A stretch of DNA of 7,951 bases from Clostridiales bacterium. Lineage in GTDB: Bacteria > Bacillota > Clostridia > Christensenellales > CAG-138. A model generated the notes under the pieces. The model was not told the DNA's origin. It was given only the letters and a program-made list of their open reading frames with translations, and made no database searches. The DNA is taken from assembly GCA_009783775.1 (NCBI GenBank), contig WRCT01000079.1, positions 1-7,951 of the forward strand. Direction: 5' to 3'. Made by a program: the position numbers and the translations under genes. Positions 1 to 6,565 of this stretch are shown in pieces (position 1 is the first letter of the stretch; each line of letters starts with the position of its first letter).

Positions 1-996
1 CCCAATGTGGGCAAAAGCACCCTGTTCAACGCGCTGACAGGTCTAAAACAACATACGGGCAACTGGACGGGCAAGACGGTGGACCTTGCAAGCGGCAGCT
101 GCCACTTTGGGGAAAAGGTGTTCCGCCTGGTTGATCTGCCCGGCTGTTACTCGCTGGCCGCGGACTCGGCGGAGGAAGTCATCGCCACCGATTACCTCTG
201 CTCTAATGACGCCTCGGCCGTCGTGGTGGTCTGCGACGCCACCTGCCTGGCGCGCAATCTGCCGCTGGCCCTGCAGGTCATGGAAATCACGCGCAACGTG
301 CTGGTCTGCGTCAACCTGATGGACGAGGCAAAGAAAAAGGGAATCCGAATCGACATTCCCGCGTTGGCGCGGGAGCTGGGCGTGCCGGTCATCGGCATCA
401 CCGCCCGCAGCCGCCACGCGCGAAAGACCGTGCTGCCGTGGCTTGTCGCCATCACAGAGGGCGGCGCCGCGCCGCGCAAGACACAACAGCCTAATTTTGA
501 TGATGCAACTGTCATGGCCATCCAACGCCGCGCGGTCAGCCTATGCGAGGCCCATGTGGTAAAACAAGGCGACGGTTTCGCGCGCGACCGCCGGATCGAT
601 CGAATCCTCACAAGCAAGCGCTGGGGCTTTCCGCTTATGTTTCTGCTCCTGCTCCTGCTGTTTTGGATCACACTCTCCGGCGCGAACTACCCTTCCGAGC
701 TAATCGCCAAAGGCCTGTTCTGGCTGGAGGACCGCCTGATGGAGGGCGCGGTCCGGCTCGGCGTGCCGACTGTATTGCGTGAACTGCTCATCAGCGGCGT
801 ATACCGCGTGCTGGCCTGGGTGGTTTCGGTCATGCTGCCGCCCATGTCGATTTTCTTTCCCCTGTTCACGCTGCTGGAGGACTTCGGCTATCTGCCGCGC
901 GTGGCGTTCAATCTGGACCGCTGCTTTGCCCGCTGCGCCGCCTGTGGCAAGCAAGCTTTGACCATGTGCATGGCCCCGCCAAACTTGCGGTTTTGA
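1..996 (+). CDS. feoB: Ferrous iron transporter FeoB, N-terminal part, truncated at its 3' end (likely broken gene)
   Basis: FeoB is an inner-membrane Fe(II) transporter with a cytosolic N-terminal G domain and a C-terminal membrane channel. The frame is open from the first base, so the true start lies upstream. Counting from the first codon, the G1 loop PNVGKST is at residues 1-7, the G3 motif DLPG at 45-48 and the G4 motif NLMD at 105-108. A weak G5-like TAR lies near 134-136, and the usual SxxGxG surroundings of G5 are not seen. Membrane segments follow at about 210-226 and 268-292, then LEDFGYLPRVAFNLD and CGKQALTMCM. In FeoB that last motif continues as GFGCNAAG; here it is replaced by APPNLRF and a stop. 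Most of the gate/channel region, roughly half a normal FeoB, is therefore missing. No other frame after 972 restores FeoB sequence. Transport function is unlikely. The identification is firm, but whether this is a real truncation or an assembly join is open. Confidence 0.9.
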   Translation, partial: PNVGKSTLFNALTGLKQHTGNWTGKTVDLASGSCHFGEKVFRLVDLPGCYSLAADSAEEVIATDYLCSNDASAVVVVCDATCLARNLPLALQVMEITRNVLVCVNLMDEAKKKGIRIDIPALARELGVPVIGITARSRHARKTVLPWLVAITEGGAAPRKTQQPNFDDATVMAIQRRAVSLCEAHVVKQGDGFARDRRIDRILTSKRWGFPLMFLLLLLLFWITLSGANYPSELIAKGLFWLEDRLMEGAVRLGVPTVLRELLISGVYRVLAWVVSVMLPPMSIFFPLFTLLEDFGYLPRVAFNLDRCFARCAACGKQALTMCMAPPNLRF

Positions 997-1008
997 GCAA
1001 ATCCCATC

Positions 1009-1037
1009 TCGACAATTCAAAACCGTCATGATACAAT
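1009..1037 (+). promoter_or_regulatory. Sigma-A/sigma-70-like promoter of the gcv operon with extended -10
   Basis: The -35 box is TCGACA (1009-1014, five of six matches to TTGACA). It is separated by 17 bp from the -10 box TACAAT (1032-1037, five of six matches to TATAAT). A TG dinucleotide at 1029-1030 makes it an extended -10. Transcription should start near 1044, which leaves a leader of about 28 nt before gcvT. The promoter begins only 12 bp after the stop codon of the truncated feoB. Confidence 0.7.
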
Positions 1038-1047
1038 AGGGACGTTT
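1021..1047. promoter_or_regulatory. Imperfect inverted repeat centred on the gcv -10 box (possible operator)
   Basis: AACCGTC (1021-1027) and GACGTTT (1041-1047) form arms that match at six of seven positions around a 13-bp spacer. The centre of symmetry, at 1034, lies inside the -10 box. A repressor bound here would block RNA polymerase. Arms this short can arise by chance, and no binding protein is encoded nearby, so this is only a candidate. Confidence 0.25.
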
Positions 1048-1071
1048 CCATGTTAAAAGGGGGAGTTTGGT

Positions 1072-2175
1072 ATGAAGAGAACACCGCTCTACGAATCGCA
1101 CATAGAATTGGGCGCGAAAATGGTCGACTTCGGCGGCTGGGAAATGCCGATCCAATACACCTCCATCATCGAGGAGCACACGGCCACCCGTGAGCGCGCG
1201 GGGCTGTTTGACGTCTCCCACATGGGCGAGTTCGAAGTGCGGGGCAGGAACGCGAAAGAGGTGCTCAACCAGCTTGTCACCTGTGATTTGAACCTGCTCG
1301 AGCCCGATAAAATAGTCTACACCTTTCTGACAAACGAAAATGGTGGCGTGGTGGACGATTTGCTCATTTATATGCTGAGCGACTACCAATTTCTTCTGGT
1401 CGTCAACGCCTCCAACACAGAGAAGGACTATCTCTGGCTCAAGGAAAAAGCCGCCCAAATATCCTATGAAACCACGGTCATCAATCTCTCTGACACATAC
1501 GGCCAAATCGCCATCCAGGGTCCGGCCGCGCAGACCATTCTGCAAAGGCTAACCGACTTTGATTTAAGTCAAATCCGTTTCTTTCATTTCGATATGCTCA
1601 CAATTTGCGGCGCCGATACGATTGTCTCGCGCAGCGGCTATACGGGTGAGGACGGCTTTGAGATTTATATGCCCAAAGCCCACGCAACTGAGATTTGGAA
1701 CGCCCTGCTTGCCGCCGGCAAGGAAGAGGGCATTGCCCCCGTCGGCCTGGGCGCGCGCGACACCCTGCGCTTTGAAAGCGCGCTGCCGCTTTACGGGCAC
1801 GAACTGAGCGCGGAGATTACGCCGATCGAGGCGGGCTTGAAGTTCTTCGTCAAGTTCGACAAGTGCGATTTCCCGGGCAAAGAGATTATGCAGCGGCAAG
1901 TGAACGAAGGCACAGACAGGCGGCTGGTTGGCATAGAGTTGATCGAACGGGGCATTCCGCGCGACGGATACCGGGTGGAAAAGGACGGCGCGGACGTGGG
2001 TTATATCACCAGCGGCGCCTATTCGCCCACGTTCAAAAAGGGCCTTGCCATGGCTCTGCTGCGCACGGATATCATAGAACCGGACGGCGAGGTCGACGTA
2101 GTGATTCGCGGCAACCGCGTAAAGGCAAAGCTCGTCAAACTGCCGTTTTATAAAAAGAAAACCTTAAAAAAATAA
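1072..2175 (+). CDS. gcvT: Glycine cleavage system T-protein (aminomethyltransferase)
   Basis: GcvT takes the aminomethyl group from the lipoyl arm of GcvH, releases ammonia and transfers the one-carbon unit to tetrahydrofolate, giving 5,10-methylene-THF. The 367-residue length is normal for the family. Visible hallmarks are VDFGGWEMPIQY (18-29), LFDVSHMGE (45-53), GGVVDDLL (91-98) with the conserved Asp pair 95/96 that includes the catalytic aspartate, SGYTGEDGFEIY (188-199), GLGARDTLRFE (225-235) with the folate-site arginine 229, LYGHEL (240-245) and the C-terminal SGAYSPTFKKGLA (314-326). The ATG is preceded by AAGGGGGAG (1057-1065) with 6-nt spacing, and MKRTPLYESH is a typical GcvT N-terminus. 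It is the first gene of the operon, directly behind its own promoter. All regions look intact. Confidence 0.97.
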   Translation: MKRTPLYESHIELGAKMVDFGGWEMPIQYTSIIEEHTATRERAGLFDVSHMGEFEVRGRNAKEVLNQLVTCDLNLLEPDKIVYTFLTNENGGVVDDLLIYMLSDYQFLLVVNASNTEKDYLWLKEKAAQISYETTVINLSDTYGQIAIQGPAAQTILQRLTDFDLSQIRFFHFDMLTICGADTIVSRSGYTGEDGFEIYMPKAHATEIWNALLAAGKEEGIAPVGLGARDTLRFESALPLYGHELSAEITPIEAGLKFFVKFDKCDFPGKEIMQRQVNEGTDRRLVGIELIERGIPRDGYRVEKDGADVGYITSGAYSPTFKKGLAMALLRTDIIEPDGEVDVVIRGNRVKAKLVKLPFYKKKTLKK

Positions 2176-2192
2176 CCTGGAGGTAAAACAAA

Positions 2193-2558
2193 ATGAAATT
2201 CACACAGCAACACGAATGGGTCAAGGCCGAGGGTGAAATCGCCTACATGGGCCTCTCCGACTACGCGCAAAAAGCCCTGGGCGACATCGTCTTTGTCGAG
2301 CTGCCCCGCGTCGGCGATTCGCTTATAGCGGGTCAGTCCTTCGGTTCGGTCGAGTCCGTCAAAGCCGTCTCGGAGCTGGGCGCGCCCCTGTCGGGCACGG
2401 TCACGCAGGTCAACGAAACGCTCGAGGACGCGCCGGAACTGCTAAACGAAGACCCCTACGAGAACTGGATCATTCAGCTGGACATCAGCGATCCAGGCGA
2501 GTGGGACGCGCTGATGGACGAGGTCGCCTATGAGGAGTTCTGCAAAAATGCCCACTAG
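2193..2558 (+). CDS. gcvH: Glycine cleavage system H-protein (lipoyl carrier)
   Basis: GcvH is the small shuttle protein whose lipoylated lysine carries the aminomethyl intermediate from the P-protein to the T-protein and then the reduced arm to the L-protein. At 121 residues it is slightly shorter than the common 125-130. The N-terminal HEWV (7-10) and SDYAQKALGDIVFVELP (22-38) are typical. The lipoylation motif ESVKAVSEL places the modified lysine at residue 57. APLSG (64-68), the segment ending LNEDPYENWI, and the closing DEVAYEEF follow. The Shine-Dalgarno GGAGGT (2179-2184) lies 8 nt before the ATG, in a 17-nt gap after gcvT. The downstream lplA probably supplies its lipoylation (inference). 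Confidence 0.97.
   Translation: MKFTQQHEWVKAEGEIAYMGLSDYAQKALGDIVFVELPRVGDSLIAGQSFGSVESVKAVSELGAPLSGTVTQVNETLEDAPELLNEDPYENWIIQLDISDPGEWDALMDEVAYEEFCKNAH
2532..2537 (+). promoter_or_regulatory. Shine-Dalgarno site for gcvPA inside the end of gcvH
   Basis: GAGGAG lies 10 nt before the ATG at 2548. It supports that start rather than the in-frame ATG at 2530, which would precede this site and add six residues (MRSSAK) that do not look like a GcvPA N-terminus. The site is within the last codons of gcvH, so ribosomes finishing gcvH could reinitiate here. Confidence 0.65.
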
Positions 2559-3816
2559 CTATATTCCCAACACCAAGGCGGAACAGGACGAAATGCTGGC
2601 CGCGATCGGCGTTGCTGCTGTCGAGGATCTCTTTGCCGATATCCCGGAGGCTGTGCGCTTAAGACGCGACCTTAACCTGCCCCCCGCACGCAGCGAAGGG
2701 GAGCTTGTGGCGCATATGCAGGCGCTGGCAAACGAGAACGCAAGCGGCACTTGCTTTGCGGGCGGCGGCATCTACGATCACTTTATCCCCGCAGCCGTCA
2801 GCGAAATCATCGGACGGCAGGAGTTTTATTCGGCCTATACCCCGTACCAGGCGGAGATGAGCCAGGGCACACTGCAAACCATCTTTGAATACCAGACCAT
2901 GATCTGCCGCCTGACTGGCATGGATATCTCCAACGCATCCCTCTATGACGGGGCCACGGCCTGCGTGGAGGCCATGCTCATAGCCGCCGATGTGACGCGC
3001 AGAAACGAAATCGTGCTCGCGGGGGCGATCCATCCCGAGTATATTGCGGTCATCAAAACCTACGCGCGGTTTCGAAATCTTCGCATAACAGACGAAATCA
3101 CGGACAACTGCGCGGCGGTTATCGCCCAAAACCCCAATTATTACGGTCTGCTTGAGGACTTGGAGACAATCGGTCAAGCCGCCAAGGCAAAGGGCGCGCT
3201 GTTTATCGTCTCGGTCGATCCCATCTCGCTGGGCATTCTGGAGACGCCGGCCGCCTTCGGCGCGGACATTGTGGTGGGCGAGGGCCAGGCGCTCGGCAAT
3301 CCCATGAACTTCGGCGGCCCGGGCTTTGGATTCTTCGCCTGCAAGGCGGCCTATATGCGCAAAGTGCCCGGCAGGATCGTGGGCGAGACGACCGACGCGA
3401 ACGGCAAGCGCGGTTTCCTGCTCACCCTACAGGCGCGCGAGCAGCACATCCGCCGCGAGAAAGCCGGCTCCAATATTTGTTCCAACCAAGCCCTTTGCGC
3501 GCTCGCGGCCACCGTTTATATGAGCATTATGGGGAAAGAAGGTCTGCGTAAGGTCGCGGAGCTTTGCCTGCAAAAAGCGCACTATCTCTATGACGCGCTC
3601 CTTGCCACGGGCAAGTTCGCGCCCCGATTCACCGCGCCGTTTTTCAAGGAGTTCGCGCTCACTTACACGGGCGGCGATATCAAAACCATCTACAATACCA
3701 TGCGGGATAACGGCATGACCCCGGGCATTATCCTGCCGGACAACGGCCTGCTGATCGCCGTGACGGAAAAGCGGACCAAGGCGGAAATGGACGTCTATGC
3801 GAGGAGTGTCAGATGA
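2548..3816 (+). CDS. gcvPA: Glycine dehydrogenase (decarboxylating) subunit 1, P-protein alpha subunit
   Basis: This is the N-terminal-half subunit of a split P-protein. With GcvPB it forms the PLP enzyme that decarboxylates glycine and loads aminomethyl onto GcvH. The product has 422 residues from the chosen start MPTSYIPNT, a little short of the common 440-450. Family segments are FAGGGIYDHFIPA (70-82), FYSAYTPYQAEMSQGTLQ (93-110), NASLYDGATA (129-138), VVGEGQALGNPMNFGGPGFG (242-261), KRGFLLTLQAREQHIRREKA (287-306) and SNICSNQAL (308-316). This subunit does not carry the PLP lysine, as is usual for GcvPA. The start overlaps gcvH by 11 nt. Its TGA overlaps the gcvPB ATG, consistent with coupled translation and equal subunit amounts. 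No break is seen. Confidence 0.96.
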   Translation: MPTSYIPNTKAEQDEMLAAIGVAAVEDLFADIPEAVRLRRDLNLPPARSEGELVAHMQALANENASGTCFAGGGIYDHFIPAAVSEIIGRQEFYSAYTPYQAEMSQGTLQTIFEYQTMICRLTGMDISNASLYDGATACVEAMLIAADVTRRNEIVLAGAIHPEYIAVIKTYARFRNLRITDEITDNCAAVIAQNPNYYGLLEDLETIGQAAKAKGALFIVSVDPISLGILETPAAFGADIVVGEGQALGNPMNFGGPGFGFFACKAAYMRKVPGRIVGETTDANGKRGFLLTLQAREQHIRREKAGSNICSNQALCALAATVYMSIMGKEGLRKVAELCLQKAHYLYDALLATGKFAPRFTAPFFKEFALTYTGGDIKTIYNTMRDNGMTPGIILPDNGLLIAVTEKRTKAEMDVYARSVR

Positions 3817-5258
3817 ACCAAGTGATTTTTGAAAAAAGCATACCGGGCCGATCCGCCTACAGCCTGCCGGCCTGCGATGTGCCGGCCCGCAAGACAGAGG
3901 ACTTGATCCCAAACCAAATGCTGCGGGCAAATGTGGCCGAACTGCCCGAGCTCTCCGAGGTCGATGTGCTGCGCCATTTTGTCGGGCTCTCCCAAAAGAA
4001 CTACGGCGTGCTGTCCGGCATCTATCCTTTGGGCTCCTGCACCATGAAATACAACCCCATCGTCAACGAGCGGGTTGCGGGCCTTGACGGCTTTACGGGC
4101 ACGCACCCGTCCATGGACTGCCCGGGCAATCTTCGCCTGATGGGCGAACTGCAAGCCATGCTGGCGGAGATCACCGGCATGGACGCGGTGACGCTCCAGC
4201 CCGCGGCGGGCTCGCACGGCGAGATGACCGGCCTGATGATCATGAAGGCCTACCATGAAAAGCGCGGCGAGCCGCAGCGCACCAAAATCCTGGTTCCCGA
4301 CAGCGCGCACGGCACAAACCCTGCCTCCGTCACGATGGCCGGCCTGCAAACGGTGCAAATCAAGTCCGACTTGAGCGGCAATGTGGACCTCGACGACCTG
4401 CGCGCGCACATCGACGGGCAGCTCGCGGGCCTTATGCTGACCAACCCCAACACCCTGGGCCTGTTCGAAGTGAATATTCAGGAAATCGCGGCCCTCATTC
4501 ACGCGGCGGGCGGTCTGCTGTACTATGACGGCGCGAACCAAAACGCGATTTGCGGTATCACAAGGCCTGGCGATATGGGCTTTGACGTGATCCATCTCAA
4601 CCTGCACAAGACCTTCTCCACGCCCCACGGCGGCGGCGGCCCGGGCTCCGGTCCCGTCGGCGTCAAGCAGGCGCTGGTCCCCTTTCTGCCCGTGCCGACC
4701 GTTGTTTATGACGACGGGTCATACCGCTTTGGCGGCGACAATCCCGATTCCATCGGCAAAGTGCGTTCCTTCTACGGCAACTTTGCCATCATGGTCCGCG
4801 CCTACGCCTACATTCGTTCCATGGGCGCGCAGGGCCTCAAAGCGGTCTCGGAGAACGCCGTATTAAACGCGAATTATCTGATGGCCGGACTCAGGGACTT
4901 CATGAAAATCGAATACGACAGGACCTGTATGCACGAGTTTGTCGCCAGCGGTTTACCGCAAAAAGAGCAGGGCGTCAGCACGCTGGATATCGCCAAGCGT
5001 ATGCTCGATTATAACGTGCACCCGCCCACGGTTTACTTCCCGCTCATCGTGCGCGAGGCCATGATGTTCGAACCGACCGAAACGGAAAGCAAGCAGACCC
5101 TGGACGCGCTGGTCGAGACCATGCAGACCATTCTGACCGAGGCTGCGGAGAATCCGGAACTTGTCAAAACCGCGCCGCACAACCGGCCGGTCGGCAGGCT
5201 GGACGAACTCAAAGCGGCCCGAAAGCCCGTATTGACCTGGGATCAGAGGACGCCATGA
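3813..5258 (+). CDS. gcvPB: Glycine dehydrogenase (decarboxylating) subunit 2, P-protein beta subunit
   Basis: This is the catalytic C-terminal-half subunit of the split P-protein and contains the pyridoxal phosphate lysine. The 481-residue length is normal. Motifs in order are YPLGSCTMKYNP (71-82), LQPAAGSHGE (128-137), DSAHGTNPAS (163-172), LTNPNTLGLFE (209-219), YYDGANQNA (237-245), HLNLHKTFSTPHGGGGPGSG (261-280) with the Schiff-base lysine at 266, the segment HPPTVYFPL, and a C-terminus rich in the usual LDELKAARKPVL. The ATG overlaps the gcvPA stop (ATGA), with GAGGAG at 3801-3806 and 6-nt spacing. Its own stop overlaps the lpdA start in the same way. All catalytic regions appear intact. 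Confidence 0.97.
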   Translation: MNQVIFEKSIPGRSAYSLPACDVPARKTEDLIPNQMLRANVAELPELSEVDVLRHFVGLSQKNYGVLSGIYPLGSCTMKYNPIVNERVAGLDGFTGTHPSMDCPGNLRLMGELQAMLAEITGMDAVTLQPAAGSHGEMTGLMIMKAYHEKRGEPQRTKILVPDSAHGTNPASVTMAGLQTVQIKSDLSGNVDLDDLRAHIDGQLAGLMLTNPNTLGLFEVNIQEIAALIHAAGGLLYYDGANQNAICGITRPGDMGFDVIHLNLHKTFSTPHGGGGPGSGPVGVKQALVPFLPVPTVVYDDGSYRFGGDNPDSIGKVRSFYGNFAIMVRAYAYIRSMGAQGLKAVSENAVLNANYLMAGLRDFMKIEYDRTCMHEFVASGLPQKEQGVSTLDIAKRMLDYNVHPPTVYFPLIVREAMMFEPTETESKQTLDALVETMQTILTEAAENPELVKTAPHNRPVGRLDELKAARKPVLTWDQRTP

Positions 5259-6565
5259 ACTACGATGTGATTGTCATCGGCGGCGGGCCGGGCGGCTATA
5301 GCGCGGCGCTGAAAGCGGCCAAAAACGGTCTGCGGACCCTGCTCATCGAAAAGGATAAGCTGGGCGGCGTCTGTCTCAACGAGGGTTGCATTCCCACCAA
5401 AACCCTGCTCTACAGCGCGAAGATCTTTGACAGCATAAAGAGCGGGAGCAAGTACGGCGTCACGGCCGAGGGCCTTGTTTTCGATCATGCGAAGGTCTTA
5501 AAACGAAAAGACAAAACCGTCAAAATCCTCACCGCAGGCATACGCGCCTCCCTGGAAAAAGCGGGCGTCGTTTGCCTGGCCGCCAATGCAACCCTTACTC
5601 CGGACGGCGTATTGGCGGACGGCGCACGGTTCACTGCCGAGCACATCATTCTCGCCGCCGGCTCCTCGGCGATGCTGCCGAACATTTCGGGCGCGTTGAA
5701 CGCCCTTACCAGCAGGGAAGTTTTAAGCCTGGCCGAGGTGCCGCAATCGCTGGCCGTTGTCGGCGGCGGCGTTGTCGGCCTCGAGCTGGCCTCCTATTTC
5801 AACTCCATCGGCACACAGGTCACCGTCGTGGAAATGCTGGGGAAAATCGGCGGCAGTCTGGACGCCGAACTCGCCGAAATCCTGATGAAAAACTATCAGA
5901 AAAAAGGCATGACCTTCGTGCTAAATGCGCGTGTCACCGAAATCAGGCAAGGCTCGCTCGTGTATGAGCAGGCGGGGGAGAGCGCCGAAATTCTCTGCGA
6001 CAAGGTGCTGATGTCGGTAGGCAGAACGCCGAATGTCGCGGACCTCGGTCTTGCCGAGACCGGTATCCGTTTCAGCGGCAAGGGCATTGAAACAAACGAG
6101 TTTTGCCAAACCAATGTGCAGGGCATCTACGCGATCGGCGATGTCAACGGCAAGAGTATGCTCGCGCACACCGCCTACCGTGAGGCCGACGCCTGCGTCA
6201 ACCATATCCTCGGCATAAAAGACAGGGTCGACTACGGCTTGATCCCCTCCGTCATCTACACCAACCCCGAGGCCGCCTGGGTCGGCGCGCCGGAGGACAG
6301 CCCTCATGCCGGAGAAACGGTCAAAATCCCCATGCGCTACAGCGGCCGCTATCTGGCGGAAAACGAGGGCGGCGACGGTCTCTGCAAGATCGTTCTGGGC
6401 GCGGACAAACAAATCCTGGGCGTGCACCTGCTCGGGGGCTGCGCCTCCGAAATCATCTATGGCGCGGGTATGCTGATCGCCAATCAAACCAAAGCCGAGG
6501 ACATCGAAAAAATCGTCTTTCCGCACCCGACCGTGTCGGAGATTCTCCGCGAGGCCCTGCTTTGA
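5255..6565 (+). CDS. lpdA: Dihydrolipoyl dehydrogenase (glycine cleavage L-protein)
   Basis: This FAD enzyme reoxidises the dihydrolipoyl arm of GcvH and passes electrons to NAD+. The FAD-binding GGGPGG is at residues 9-14. The redox disulfide is in GGVCLNEGCIPTK (cysteines 40 and 45). The second dinucleotide fold has VVGGGVVGLELASYF (168-182), and Glu 193 at the end of the next strand fits NAD rather than NADP. IYAIGDVNG is the second FAD contact. The C-terminal HPTVSE supplies the catalytic His 424 and Glu 429. The product has 436 residues, somewhat shorter than the common 460-475, and has no N-terminal lipoyl domain. The usual ATGS of the FAD fold reads AAGS (134-137). The start overlaps the gcvPB stop (ATGA), with AGAGGA just upstream. 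The location points to a dedicated glycine cleavage role, although sharing with 2-oxoacid dehydrogenases cannot be excluded. Confidence 0.95.
   Translation: MNYDVIVIGGGPGGYSAALKAAKNGLRTLLIEKDKLGGVCLNEGCIPTKTLLYSAKIFDSIKSGSKYGVTAEGLVFDHAKVLKRKDKTVKILTAGIRASLEKAGVVCLAANATLTPDGVLADGARFTAEHIILAAGSSAMLPNISGALNALTSREVLSLAEVPQSLAVVGGGVVGLELASYFNSIGTQVTVVEMLGKIGGSLDAELAEILMKNYQKKGMTFVLNARVTEIRQGSLVYEQAGESAEILCDKVLMSVGRTPNVADLGLAETGIRFSGKGIETNEFCQTNVQGIYAIGDVNGKSMLAHTAYREADACVNHILGIKDRVDYGLIPSVIYTNPEAAWVGAPEDSPHAGETVKIPMRYSGRYLAENEGGDGLCKIVLGADKQILGVHLLGGCASEIIYGAGMLIANQTKAEDIEKIVFPHPTVSEILREALL
6551..6554 (+). promoter_or_regulatory. Short Shine-Dalgarno site for the TTG start of lplA
   Basis: GAGG lies 7 nt before the TTG at 6562, within the last codons of lpdA. 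It is the only purine-rich stretch at suitable distance, and it is shorter than the sites of the other operon genes. With the non-ATG start it suggests weaker, coupled translation of lplA. Confidence 0.5.

Noticed and set aside
976..994. CCGC-loop-GCGG followed by TTTT, resembling an intrinsic terminator at the end of the truncated feoB
   Set aside because: The stem is only 4 bp with a 7-nt loop and the T-run is 4 long; too weak to call. It could be a remnant of the region that originally preceded the gcv promoter.
972..1040. A frameshift that would rejoin the rest of FeoB
   Set aside because: The other two forward frames were translated after 972 and neither shows GFGCNAAG or later FeoB sequence; one soon hits a stop.
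700..1545. Long minus-strand open frame spanning the feoB end and gcvT (about 281 codons)
   Set aside because: It lies opposite feoB and gcvT, which have clear family motifs, and it runs across the promoter. Its protein has no recognisable domain; open minus frames are common in GC-rich coding DNA.
2530..2547. Earlier in-frame ATG for gcvPA
   Set aside because: It would precede the GAGGAG ribosome site and add MRSSAK, unlike GcvPA N-termini; the ATG at 2548 fits better.
3795..4628. Long minus-strand open frame opposite gcvPB (about 277 codons)
   Set aside because: It is the antisense shadow of the well-supported gcvPB, rich in His/Arg/Gly as expected from complementing its codons, with no motif.
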